Of a DNA stretch of 64,000 bases, positions 7,785 to 17,100 are shown one piece after another. Under the pieces are notes generated by a model. It saw only the letters and a list, made by a program, of their open reading frames with translations. It did not search any database and was not told the origin of the DNA. The DNA lies in assembly GCF_007752135.1 (NCBI RefSeq), contig NZ_CP036298.1, positions 5,270,001 to 5,334,000 of the forward strand, written 5' to 3'. This DNA comes from Aureliella helgolandensis. GTDB lineage: Bacteria; Planctomycetota; Planctomycetia; Pirellulales; Pirellulaceae. Both the position numbers and the translations under genes were made by a program. Every line of letters begins with the position of its first letter. The stretch's first letter is position 1.

Positions 7785-8936
7785 CTATGTCGCCCCAGCT
7801 TGCCACTCGGGAAACCATGATTCCTTCAAGACCGTAACCCAGTCGTTCAAGAACCCCTCCATTTGATCTGCACAAGCCGCATAAACGGACTCTGGACCGC
7901 CAAAGGGATCGGAAACATCATGATTCGAACCGCTTAAGAGTCGAGTATTTTCGGCCAAGTTGGGTAATCGATCCACGATGGCGCGCCGGTGGGAATTGGT
8001 CATCGTCAGCACTAAATCTGCCTGCCGCAACGCATGCTCCGTGGCAGTTTGGCTTTGGTGTCGAGTGAGACTGAGACCACGATTTTGCATGACGCGCACT
8101 GCCTCAGGAGACGCTGGTCCCCCAGGAAAAGCGCTCAGGCCGGCCGATCCAATGGCAAAAGGGATGGGCTGACGAGCTGCAATTTCGGGAAACCGTTCCG
8201 CCAACAGATGCTTGAACATCACTTCTGCCATGGGACTGCGGCAGGAATTTCCAGTGCAGATGAACAACACCACCAGCTGACTCAAGCGGTTGAGCTTCTC
8301 AAGGTCAACGACGCCTGCTTCCAACAGCTCGCAACGATTCCCCTCCACTCGGACGGTGGTCGCCGGGCCACAAAAGTGGGTTTGTCCATCGTCGACGATC
8401 AAATTGACATCCGCCGCCAAGGACGCAACCTCCTGTCCATCACACACCACCTCCCCCTTGGCATTGCACAGCGGCATGGCGACCAACGGTCCCGGCAGGA
8501 GCCGCATCGCGTGGGCGATCGCAGCGTGGGCCGACACGCGCATGGGTAGGAATCGCTGTTTGACGAGCAGCGCATCGCGGACCGACTCCGGCAACGCATG
8601 GGCTAGGCTCGTCGCTCCCACACTTGGCAACTGCAGGCATAGCGGTCCTGGCCAGCCGCGGTTGACCATCCGCGCCGCCACCTTTGAGATGTCCGGCACA
8701 TAATCGAGGGCCTCCTGAGGCGAGCGAAGCATCAGGCATGCGGTGCCCTCCTCTCGCTCGCTCCCGTGCCAATCCAGCAATCTCCCAACCGCATCGGCGT
8801 TGAGCCCACTCGCAAAGAGCATGTAGGAGGTCTCGCAAGGCAGTACGACCAAGCCCCCCTCCGCCAAGGACTGAACAATTATGTGGACCGCATCGCGCGG
8901 ATCATCGCTACTTTTCCAGTCGAGATTGCTTGGCAT
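7785..8936 (-). CDS. fusion: Sua5/YrdC-like domain + low-MW protein phosphatase
   Basis: 383-residue two-domain protein. Residues about 15-215 follow the Sua5/YrdC fold, which in active enzymes makes threonylcarbamoyl-AMP for tRNA t6A. The usual PTETVYGLG reads PCETSYMLF, the KxR substrate motif is missing, PGPLT is PGPLC, and the SxN motif region reads LVAMPLCNAKGE, so the domain is probably degenerate. Residues about 220-375 form a low-molecular-weight phosphatase with an intact P-loop CTGNSCRS and the general-acid motif DVSDPFGG; it may act on phosphotyrosine or phosphoarginine. The ATG start is preceded by GATGAAG. The order next to rpiB mirrors the Bacillus ywlC-ywlE-ywlF cluster, here with the first two genes fused. 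Confidence 0.88.
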   Translation of the reverse strand: MPSNLDWKSSDDPRDAVHIIVQSLAEGGLVVLPCETSYMLFASGLNADAVGRLLDWHGSEREEGTACLMLRSPQEALDYVPDISKVAARMVNRGWPGPLCLQLPSVGATSLAHALPESVRDALLVKQRFLPMRVSAHAAIAHAMRLLPGPLVAMPLCNAKGEVVCDGQEVASLAADVNLIVDDGQTHFCGPATTVRVEGNRCELLEAGVVDLEKLNRLSQLVVLFICTGNSCRSPMAEVMFKHLLAERFPEIAARQPIPFAIGSAGLSAFPGGPASPEAVRVMQNRGLSLTRHQSQTATEHALRQADLVLTMTNSHRRAIVDRLPNLAENTRLLSGSNHDVSDPFGGPESVYAACADQMEGFLNDWVTVLKESWFPEWQAGAT

Positions 8937-9681
8937 CGTTCTTCATCATGAAATGGAATGGGAATAATGGCGACTTCCATCGCGCGGCAAATCGCCCCCA
9001 GCGGTCTGTTGATCTACGCACTCGCTCCAGTTTCCACGCTAAAATCGCAACTCGTCCCGCGACGGCTATCGAAATCATATCCCGATCCGTTGCTGGCTGT
9101 CGTTGCAAGCGGCGTTTAACGACTCCGTTTAACGACTCGCGCTCAGCCACAGGGAGTTCCCGCACGGCGGAGAACCGGACGCTAGCTCAATGCGGCTGGG
9201 CTCAATGCGGCTGGGCTCAATGCGGCTAAGTCCAATGCCGAGCTGGGCACGTGCGGTAGCGACTCCTGCGGGAATTCGAGGTGCGGTTTGTGCGTCGAAA
9301 TTGTGGTGCAATTCAATCAAAAAGCCGGTGAGCGAGCGACTGCCAAACTCCGCGATGCAAGCGCGGTAGCTTACTTTTTCAATAACTCTACTAGCGGCAG
9401 GCCGCGCGAGCAGGCCGGTTCGCTCTAAGGCTCTAAGCCATCAATATATTCTTTTTGCCGACAGAGTCACAGATATGTTGGCGGAGCTTCTCGAATCACC
9501 ACAAACGCTCCGCAACCGGTAGAATGAGCAAGCCGTCTTGCCCCCTCCCACCCCTGTTGCTGGTTAGGTTTGGCAAGATCGGCTGCATTGCCCACCACTT
9601 TAGGGGCACGGCTCCGTCTATTGGCCAGTAGTCTGCCCATTGGCCCAACACAGCCCAATTGCCGCTAAGTGGCCCAAGCCT
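8937..9681. other. long intergenic gap with short repeats
   Basis: About 745 bp without a convincing gene. It holds the 15-bp tandem repeat at 9185-9229, and between about 9325 and 9420 a decayed-looking copy of the dispersed GTGAGCAAGGA-type repeat. Short minus frames here have no recognisable motif. The promoters of the divergent flanking genes must lie in this gap, but no clear boxes could be named. Confidence 0.4.
9185..9229. repeat. 15-bp tandem repeat, 3 copies
   Basis: Three head-to-tail copies of GCTCAATGCGGCTGG, the last with two changed bases. It is non-coding. A 15-bp array of different but similar-looking sequence lies at 60151-60205. Confidence 0.85.
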
Positions 9682-10683
9682 ATGCCATTGCCTTTTCCAC
9701 TCAAAATTCCTCTGTCAGCTGCCATTTCGCGTCGCGGCTTTCTGAGCAATTCTCTGGCCAGCCTGCCGATCGCGTTGACAGCCTCGGCTGCTCTTTCCGG
9801 ATGCGTGGGCAGCCCCTCAGCTAATCGCCAGGCATCCGCCATATGGGGCCGACGCGGCCTGACCGATGGAAGATTGATGAAGCCTCGAGCCATGGCAATC
9901 AGCGGCGAGGACGAAGTCTATATCGTCGATATGACTGGGCGCATTCAGGTGTTCGACGCCGAGGGACAGTTTCAGCGAGGCTGGCGTACCCCCCTCATTG
10001 CCCAAGGTAAGCCGACCGGCATGTCCTTCGCCCCCGACGGTACTCTGCTGGTTGCCGACACCCACTATTTCCGCATGCTGGCTTACTCTCCCTCTGGACA
10101 GCTGGATCTCTCCCGCACCATTGGACAGGAGCATGGTGACGGCCCCGGTCAATTTCACTTTGTGACCGACGTCGTCCAAAATGCAGACAATCACTATTTC
10201 ATCGGCCAATATGGGCAAATTGACCGCATCCAAGAGTTTGATCCGGCCGGCGAATTTGTGCGCACCTGGGGGAGTCAGGGCAGCCGCCCCGGTGAGTTCT
10301 CGCGTCCCCAGTGCCTCGTCCTTGATGACCAAGGCCTGCTTTGGATCGCCGATGCCTGCAACCACCGCGTCCAGGTTTTTGACGTCTCAGGCTCACCACC
10401 GGAATTGGTTGCCTGCTGGGGCCAGCCCGGAAATCGTCCAGGGCAACTCCAATACCCCTACGAATTGGCGTTCGACTCCGATGGTAGCCTACTCATCGCG
10501 GAGTACGGCAACCATCGCATCCAACGCTTTAGTCGCAGCGGTGAATCGCTTGAAGTCTGGGGATCCCCCGGCTCGGGCAGCGGTCAACTGCTCAGCCCCT
10601 GGGGTTTGGGACTGAATAGCCAACATCAGCTCTTCGTCCTCGATTCGCTGAACCACCGTGTCCAACGCTTCGACCTCGGCTAG
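9682..10683 (+). CDS. NHL-repeat beta-propeller lipoprotein, Tat-type signal
   Basis: 333-residue exported protein. The N-terminus carries a twin-arginine motif SRRGFL, a hydrophobic stretch and a lipobox LSGC, so it is likely folded before export and lipid-anchored. The rest is a six-blade NHL propeller: repeated units such as GRIQVFDAEGQF, GQIDRIQEFDPAGEF, NHRVQVFD, NHRIQRFSRSGE and NHRVQRFDLG at roughly 45-residue spacing. NHL propellers usually serve as binding scaffolds or structural parts; no catalytic residues are evident. A TTG start at 9640 is possible, but ATG 9682 puts the signal peptide at the normal distance. The ribosome site is weak. No obvious operon partner. Confidence 0.8.
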   Translation: MPLPFPLKIPLSAAISRRGFLSNSLASLPIALTASAALSGCVGSPSANRQASAIWGRRGLTDGRLMKPRAMAISGEDEVYIVDMTGRIQVFDAEGQFQRGWRTPLIAQGKPTGMSFAPDGTLLVADTHYFRMLAYSPSGQLDLSRTIGQEHGDGPGQFHFVTDVVQNADNHYFIGQYGQIDRIQEFDPAGEFVRTWGSQGSRPGEFSRPQCLVLDDQGLLWIADACNHRVQVFDVSGSPPELVACWGQPGNRPGQLQYPYELAFDSDGSLLIAEYGNHRIQRFSRSGESLEVWGSPGSGSGQLLSPWGLGLNSQHQLFVLDSLNHRVQRFDLG

Positions 10684-11224
10684 CGACTTGCCACCTTCCC
10701 TGCTCCCCGTGGCACTCCTCCTCATCGCGCCTGCTATTAGCCACGTGTTGCCCCAGCCCCCACCGTGCCATCGGCCTGCTAAAACCGCCCCCGCTCCGCG
10801 AGCAACGACAGCAGGACCACACGCCAACCAGTTCACCGGCACTGCCTCAGCAGTAAATTGAAACAGACGATTAAGCAACAAGGCTTGCTAAAAACCGCAA
10901 CCCGCTGCGTAACGGGCTGTTAAAATAGTAACCCGCCGCGTGAGCAAGGAAAGATAACCTCCGCTACAAGGCAATTAAGGATGCCACCTCCGCATTAAGA
11001 TGCAAATTGCGATTAAATCAACAGCCCGGTGAGCAAGGAAAAGTGATTACCGCCACTCAACGGATCTTGAATGCAACCGCTGCGTCCCCTCCCACACGCT
11101 CTCGACTCGTCAAGCTCGGCGAGCAACGACAGCAGGGCCACACCCCAACCAGCTCTACGGCACTGCCCTTGTGTCGACATGAAGCAGTCGGCCTTACAGT
11201 CGATGATCAGTTGCCAGATTGCAT
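10684..11224. other. intergenic gap with dispersed repeat copies
   Basis: No gene is seen between the NHL gene and the convergent Gly/Met-rich gene. The middle is occupied by copies of the dispersed REP-like repeat; the right end is the terminator of the minus-strand gene. Confidence 0.5.
10890..11042. repeat. REP-like dispersed repeat cluster
   Basis: It contains the core AACCCGCCGCGTGAGCAAGG (near 10931), a shorter degenerate core just before it, and the variant end CAGCCCGGTGAGCAAGGA near 11021. The same order (core, about 70 bp with CTACA and GCGATTAAATCAACAG, variant end) recurs at 26500-26615, so this is a composite unit and not a lone motif. Confidence 0.8.
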
Positions 11225-11259
11225 AAAAAAACAAGCGGACATCGATCGACATCCGCTTG
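11225..11259 (-). terminator. rho-independent terminator of the Gly/Met-rich gene
   Basis: On the minus strand an 8-bp perfect stem CAAGCGGA/TCCGCTTG with a 12-base loop is followed by seven T residues. It lies about 43 bp after the stop of the gene ending at 11302 and points the right way. Confidence 0.85.
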
Positions 11260-11301
11260 CATTTGTATTTTCAGGCAACCAACTGGAGAGCTGGCTAGCG
11301 T

Positions 11302-12240
11302 CTAGCTACCGGTCGACTCACTAGTCACCGTGTCTTCTGAGGTCGAGGACGACGTTTGGCTTTGATACAGCTCGAACTCGCGATTGATGATCGAGGAAAC
11401 CTGGAATGCTGAACGCAACTCCATGGTATTGAAGAATCGAACATTGCCGGTGTACTTCGATTCGATGCGGTTTTTGTGGGACAGTTCGTCCCAGCTCAAT
11501 CCATTGGCCATGTGCCAAGCAGCAGCTTGAGCGGTGTTTTGGGGCACTTTGCCAGCCCCCAGCAATTCGCACAACTTGGTGACTTTGGGATCGTTGTTGA
11601 TCTGTTCGATGGGAACGATCTTGTACTTCATCCGTGGATTGGGATCGATTTTTCCGTGCTCGAGGCACACGCAGGGGACTTTGAGCTTGGCAGCCTTGTC
11701 GGGCTCGACGCGGAACATGCCGCCGCCGCCCATGCCGCCCATACCACCCATGCCGCCGCCCATGCCGCCCATGCCGCCGCCCATACCACCCATGCCGCCG
11801 CCCATGCCGCCCATGCCGCCGCCCATACCTTGGCCGCCACCACCGCCCATGCCGCCGCCCATACCACCCATGCCGCCGCCCATGCCACCCATGCCGCCGC
11901 CCATACCGCCCATGCCGCCGCCCATGCCGCCCATACCGCCGCCGAATTGGCCAACGACATGTACGGCGCCGAACGCCCTAGGAAGCTCCACATTCAGCGG
12001 CTCCTTCCCTTTGTTGCGGATAATCACAGTGGCTTGCGAAGCATCTTTGGGGATGAATTGGACTTCAACCTTGCCGGCATCGATGGCCTGGAAGAGCTCC
12101 ATTGCCTCGATTTCTACTGCTTTATCCACGGACGCCACTGGCTCCGGCTCAGCGGCCAGAGAGTACGAAGTGGCTGTCGCGCAGCTGGCTACAGTTACGA
12201 TTGAGAGTGTTCTTAAAACAGACCAAAGCGTGAGTTTCAT
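11302..12240 (-). CDS. secreted protein with long Gly-Met repeat
   Basis: 312 residues. An N-terminal signal peptide (cleavage near SLAAEPEP) is followed by a beta-rich segment with FIPKDASQATVIIRNKGKEP, then about 76 residues (roughly 99-174) made almost only of Gly and Met in GGMGGGM units, then a C-terminal domain with VPCVCLEHGK, QAAAWHMANGL and SWDELSHKN. Proteins of this plan occur in planctomycetes, but no function is known to me; the flanking domains look like an exported structural or matrix protein. The ATG has GAGGAT upstream. The repeat, near 11718-11945, gives long antisense frames that are artefacts. A hairpin terminator follows the stop. Confidence 0.85.
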   Translation of the reverse strand: MKLTLWSVLRTLSIVTVASCATATSYSLAAEPEPVASVDKAVEIEAMELFQAIDAGKVEVQFIPKDASQATVIIRNKGKEPLNVELPRAFGAVHVVGQFGGGMGGMGGGMGGMGGGMGGMGGGMGGMGGGMGGGGGQGMGGGMGGMGGGMGGMGGGMGGMGGGMGGMGGMGGGGMFRVEPDKAAKLKVPCVCLEHGKIDPNPRMKYKIVPIEQINNDPKVTKLCELLGAGKVPQNTAQAAAWHMANGLSWDELSHKNRIESKYTGNVRFFNTMELRSAFQVSSIINREFELYQSQTSSSTSEDTVTSESTGS

Positions 12241-12588
12241 ATTTATCCTCGTACGATCTCAATCGAAACGCTGTTGCAGAGAATTAGGGTGCAGAAAAGA
12301 AATTCTTAGTCAAACTGGGTAGTTCATGGTAAGTTCTACGACGCAGACCGCTCTTCATCCTAATCGAATCAGCAACGCAATCCAAGCAAATTTCGACTGC
12401 TTGGAGCGATCTATCTGGTCGTTTCTACTGTTTGTGCGGTGTAGTTCACACTTGGAGGGGCAATTGGGACGCCAAAAGAGGCCGCCACCGCTTGCAACCA
12501 AGAGAGTGTTTGGTAACTTCACGTGAGTTAAACCATTCGGAAATGAATACTCCCCCTCATTTAAATAGCTGTTTTCAAGGAATCGCTC
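12241..12588. other. divergent promoter region
   Basis: 348 bp between the minus-strand Gly/Met-rich gene and the plus-strand fae. Both promoters must lie here. No convincing -35/-10 pair or operator could be assigned by eye. Confidence 0.4.
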
Positions 12589-13092
12589 ATGTCGTTGTTC
12601 GTCGGTGAATCGCTGGTTGGAGAAGGAAACGAAATCGCACACATCGATCTGATGATCGGTAGCAAAACGGGTCCCGTTGGGGCTGCATTCGCCAACGCTC
12701 TGTCGACTCAAAGCGCCGGCCACACCAATTTGCTCGCCGTGCTTGAGCCCAACTTGGCTGTTAAGCCTTCCACCGTGATGATCACCAAGGTCACGATCAA
12801 GGGCATGAAGCAAGCGGTTCAAATGTTTGGCCCAGCTCAGTTCGCAGTTGCCAAAGCAGTTGCGGATCAAGTTGCTGCTGGCGTTATTCCTGCCGACCAA
12901 GCAGAAGACCTGGTCGTCGTCTGTGGCGTCTTCATCCACCCAGCTGCCGAAGACAACGCTAAGATCTACCAATACAACTACGAAGCGACCAAGGACGCCA
13001 TTGCATCGGCCATGCAAGGTAAGCCATCCGCTCAGGAGATGGTTGCCAAGAAGGATACCGCTGCTCACCCATTCAAGGGTTTTGAGGCATAA
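12589..13092 (+). CDS. fae: formaldehyde-activating enzyme Fae
   Basis: 167-residue Fae, which condenses formaldehyde with tetrahydromethanopterin to methylene-H4MPT, the entry to the H4MPT-linked C1 oxidation route. The sequence follows methylotroph Fae closely: GESLVGEGNEIAHIDLMIG with the catalytic His (here about residue 18), LLAVLEPNLAVKPSTVM, KQAVQMFGPAQFAVAKAV, GVIPADQAEDLVV, GVFIHPAAEDNAKIYQYNYEATK and a C-terminal AHPF. Cytoplasmic, no signal peptide. A good ribosome site AAGGAATC precedes the ATG. The next gene is the matching dehydrogenase, but a strong terminator lies between them, so Fae can be made in excess. Known in methylotrophs and in planctomycetes. Confidence 0.96.
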   Translation: MSLFVGESLVGEGNEIAHIDLMIGSKTGPVGAAFANALSTQSAGHTNLLAVLEPNLAVKPSTVMITKVTIKGMKQAVQMFGPAQFAVAKAVADQVAAGVIPADQAEDLVVVCGVFIHPAAEDNAKIYQYNYEATKDAIASAMQGKPSAQEMVAKKDTAAHPFKGFEA

Positions 13093-13119
13093 TCGGTAGC
13101 AATCTCTTTGCTTTCCATC

Positions 13120-13162
13120 AAAGGCCGCCGCAATTCCAGGATTGTGTTGCGGCCTTTTTTAT
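13120..13162 (+). terminator. rho-independent terminator after fae
   Basis: Stem AAAGGCCGC paired with GCGGCCTTT, extended by a GCAAT/ATTG pairing, followed by a T-run, 27 bp after the fae stop. It separates fae from the dehydrogenase gene 40 bp downstream, implying a promoter or read-through for the latter. Confidence 0.88.
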
Positions 13163-13203
13163 AGGTCCAATCAATCGCATTTTTGAATCTGAGAGAGCCT
13201 CCT

Positions 13204-14094
13204 ATGGAATCCCCACGAATTCTGATCCAACTTGACTCGGATCAGCATCCGAGTGTTTTTGATGCGGTTGTGGCCATCGACTCCCAGGTCGACCAACTCT
13301 TGCAGTACGGCGAGGTCGAAGCGACCAATGCCCGTCAACTCGTGCACGGAGCCATGTTCACCCGCGCTCCTTCACAATTGAAAAACACTGCCATCTTCGT
13401 GGGTGGCTCTAGCGTTTCGGTTGGGGAAGCAATAGGTGAAGAGATCAAGCAAGCCTTTTTCGGACCAGTCCGTGTCTCCGTTATGCTCGACGGCAATGGG
13501 GCCAACACAACCGCCGCCGCGGCCGTGCTGTGCGCTGCGCGACACATCCCTCTTGAGCAAGTCAACGCACTCGTCCTGGGCGGCACAGGACCGGTTGGGC
13601 AACGCGTCGCGCGCCTGCTACTCGGTCAAGGGGCCCACGTTGCGCTTGCCTCCCGCGATACCGCCCGCGCGTCCGACGTCTGCGATCGTATCACTCAGAA
13701 AATGGGGAAGCACAATCGAGGCAAGCTCACTCCCCACGGGCTTGCAGATTTAGAGGCCATGCAGAGCGTGATAGCTGACAAGAATGTCGTCTTTAGCTGT
13801 GGTGCCGCCGGCGTCACCCTGCTCCCCGCCAACCTGTTGGAGTCGGCGAGTAAGCTGCGAGTTGCAATCGATTTGAACGCCGTGCCTCCCGCCGGCATCG
13901 AAGGCGTTAGCGCCACCGACAAAGCCCACGCACGAGGCCAACGCGTCGACTACGGTGCCATCGGCGTGGGCGGTTTAAAAATGAAGATCCATCGAGAAGC
14001 CATCCACACCCTGTTCACTCGAAATGACCTTGTCCTAGATGCAGAAGAGATCTTCGAGATTGGTCGCAATCTTGAATCGGCCTCTTCCGTTTAA
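13204..14094 (+). CDS. mtdB: methylene-tetrahydromethanopterin dehydrogenase, NAD(P)-dependent
   Basis: 296-residue enzyme oxidising methylene-H4MPT to methenyl-H4MPT with NAD(P), the step that follows Fae. Visible features are an N-terminal pterin-domain segment LIQLDSDQHPSVFDAVVAID, GAMFTRAPSQLKNTAIFVGG, the central DGNGANTTAAAAVL, the Rossmann glycine motif LVLGGTGPVGQRVARLL followed by ASRD, and GGLKMKIHREA near the C-terminus. ATG 13204 is preferred over the TTG at 13183 because the GAGAG upstream suits it. Planctomycetes have been reported to carry a related class called MtdC; motif reading cannot separate MtdB from MtdC, so the symbol is tentative. The peptidase gene begins 32 bp downstream. 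Confidence 0.88.
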   Translation: MESPRILIQLDSDQHPSVFDAVVAIDSQVDQLLQYGEVEATNARQLVHGAMFTRAPSQLKNTAIFVGGSSVSVGEAIGEEIKQAFFGPVRVSVMLDGNGANTTAAAAVLCAARHIPLEQVNALVLGGTGPVGQRVARLLLGQGAHVALASRDTARASDVCDRITQKMGKHNRGKLTPHGLADLEAMQSVIADKNVVFSCGAAGVTLLPANLLESASKLRVAIDLNAVPPAGIEGVSATDKAHARGQRVDYGAIGVGGLKMKIHREAIHTLFTRNDLVLDAEEIFEIGRNLESASSV

Positions 14095-14126
14095 ATCCCA
14101 ACCATCCTCTCCCACCTCGGATCGAA

Positions 14127-17100
14127 ATGATGCACAGGCCTTGCCCAAAGATTGAATTCACGTCAATTTCCTCCGCGCTCCTCCGCCACTTCTCCAGCTG
14201 CCATATTGCACTCGGGTGCTTGATCCTCGTCCTCGGCAATTTTTCGCCCCCTGCTGCCGCACAGAACTCCGACACGCGTCCAGCCAATGCGATCGCCCCG
14301 CCAGAAAGCACTCCCCAATCCACTAGTTCGCAGACGGGGGCGGTAACGCAAGAAGGTTCTCCGCACATTGCAAGCGAAGTTCTGCTCGGAGCCGAGTCAC
14401 AAAATCAATCGCGTCTCCTGTCTCAAATTCGCCAATTAACGTTCGAGGGGAAGCGCACCGGCGAGGGCTACTTCTCCCAGGATGGATCGCAAATGGTGTT
14501 CCAGAGCGAGCGTCAAGATGACAATCCGTTCTATCAGATCTATTGGATGGACCTCCAAACCGGAGACACCCATCGCGTCTCACCCGGAATTGGAAAAACG
14601 ACTTGCGCGTGGATCCACCCGAGTGGGCAACAAATCTTGTTCGCCTCCACCCAGTACGACCCGCAAGCCATCGACAAGCAACAACAAGAGATCGACTTCC
14701 GCGCATCGGGGGAAATACGACGTTACACTTGGGACTACGACCCGACCTACGACTTAGTGGAATTTGAAGTCGACTCTGGCGACTATCGCCGCTTGACGGA
14801 TTCCGTCGGCTACGATGCCGAGGGTTCCTATTCACCGGATGGTTCCCAAATCTGCTTTGCATCCAACCGCCGGGCTTACACAGGCGAACTGTCAGCCAAG
14901 GAACAGGCCCTATTCGACATCGATCCCGCCTCCGCCATGGATCTCTACATCATGGACAGGGATGGAAGCAATCTGCAGCGTCTGACGACGGCAATCGGCT
15001 ACGACGGTGGGCCCTTCTTCTCAGCAGATGGTCAGAAAATCTGCTGGCGACGCTTTGATGAATCGGGGGCATTGGCCGAGATCATGGTGATGAATCGTGA
15101 TGGTTCGGAGCAACGTGCGATCACGCAGTTGGGAGCCATGAGCTGGGCACCCTACTTCCACCCCAGCGGTGACTACTTAATCTTCACCACCAACGTCCAC
15201 GGATTCTCCAATTTCGAACTCTACCTAGTCGATACGGCCGGTGCACACGACCCCGTGCGTGTCACCTCGCGGGATGGCTTTGATGGGCTGCCCGTGTTCA
15301 CCCCCAACGGTACCGGGCTCGTATGGACGAGTAACGGCAACAATTCCCAATCACAGCTCTTCGAAGCTCAGTGGAATGACGCGGCTGCGCGGGAGTTGCT
15401 GGAACTGGACGCTCAACCGTCCTCCTCCGGTGCTGAAGTTGCCCAGGAGTCTGCGCGTTCTACGGTGCCTGGTTTTACTGCTGCAGATATCGGCCGTCAC
15501 GTCGATTACCTGTGCCGCCCCGAACTAGGTGGCCGGTTGACCGGTACCGAAGGGGAACGCAAGGCCACTGCCTACGTGGCGGCTTACTTGGAGAACCTCG
15601 GTCTGCAACCCGCTGGCCAGGATGGCACCTTTTTCCATGAATTCGAATTCGTATCGGATGTACGCCTCGGCGATGACAATTCACTCACCTCCGACGGTCA
15701 CCAATACACCGTCGATGAAGACTGGCGGCCCGTCTTCTTTTCCCGAGAGGGAGCAGTCGCTCCCACCGAAGTCGTCTTCGCGGGCTACGGTATCGTCGCA
15801 CCGGAAGAGCAGGGACAAGCCGAGTACGACAGCTATGTACACCTGGACGTCCAGGACAAATGGGTTCTCGTCTTCCGACAAATGCCACAAGATATCTCGC
15901 CAGAGCGCCGGCAACATTTGGCAAGGTACAGCGGCGAACGCTACAAAGCCATGGTGGCGCGTGATCGTGGAGCTGCCGGTCTGATCTTTGTCTCGGGACC
16001 GACCAGTCCAGTCCGCTCGCGTTTGCTGCCTCTCCAAATGGACGGTACGCTCGGCGGCTCAAGCCTGTCCGTCGTTACGATCGCTGATGACCTTGCAGGA
16101 GAATGGATGCAACGCGCCGGCGAGAGCCTTGCCGAACTGCAACAGGAACTCGATAGCGGAGACCCCAGTATGGGATTTGCCTTGCCGGGCGTGACGCTGG
16201 CTGCACAAATTGATATCGAACCGATTACCAGCCACGGCCGCAATGTCTTGGCCCTCCTGCCCAGTGGTGAGAAGGCCTCCGCAGAAATGATCGTCGTAGG
16301 CGCACACATTGATCACCTCGGTACTGGCAAGGGTAGCGGTTCTCTAGCCAAAGAGGAAGAGCAGGGGGGGGTCCACCGCGGTGCCGATGACAACGCTTCA
16401 GGCGTCGCTGCAATCCTGGAAGTTGCTCAGTACCTGGCCCAGCAATCACAGGATGCAAAACTCGATGCCAAACGCGATATCTTGCTAGCCGCTTGGAGCG
16501 GCGAAGAACTCGGCCTGCGGGGCTCTCAGGCTTTCGTGGACGATTTTTCGTCGCTATTTCCCGAACGGGTGACAAACGCCAGCACATCCACCTTGAAGGA
16601 TGCAAATCCGCACAGCGACATCCCCGCTCACACACCCGAGGCCTTGGCTCACCATGCCCATGAGACTACGCCCACAACTCTCTATCCCAATATCGCCGCC
16701 TGCCTCAATTTGGACATGGTCGGGCGATTGCGAGACTCCCTGGTGCTGCAAGGCATTGGCTCCTCGAACTACTGGGCTGGAGCCATCGAGCGGCGCAATG
16801 CGGTTGTGCGTCTGTCGCTGACCCTCCAAAACGACTGCCACCTCCCCACGGATGCTAGTTCATTCTTTATGCGGGGAGTCCCAATCCTCTCGGCCTTCAC
16901 CGGCTCCCACTCGGAGTACCACACACCACGAGATGTACCGGAACTGTTGAACTATGAAGGAGCGGCCCAGGTAGCCAAGTTGATGGGACTCATTGCGCGA
17001 GACTTGGTTCAAGCCGATGCGGCGCCGGACTACCACGAGCAACCCGCTCAACCTGAAATGCGGGCCAATCTGGCCGCTTACCTGGGGACGGTCCCCGACT

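Noticed and set aside
11476-12322. Two long plus-strand frames opposite the Gly/Met-rich gene (Ala-His and Pro-Met repeats)
   Set aside because: They are created by the low-complexity repeat being read on the other strand; the minus-strand gene has signal peptide, ribosome site and terminator.
12355-13068. 237-codon open frame on the minus strand opposite fae
   Set aside because: It lies exactly antisense to fae, which is unmistakable by motif; the frame has no ribosome site or known family.
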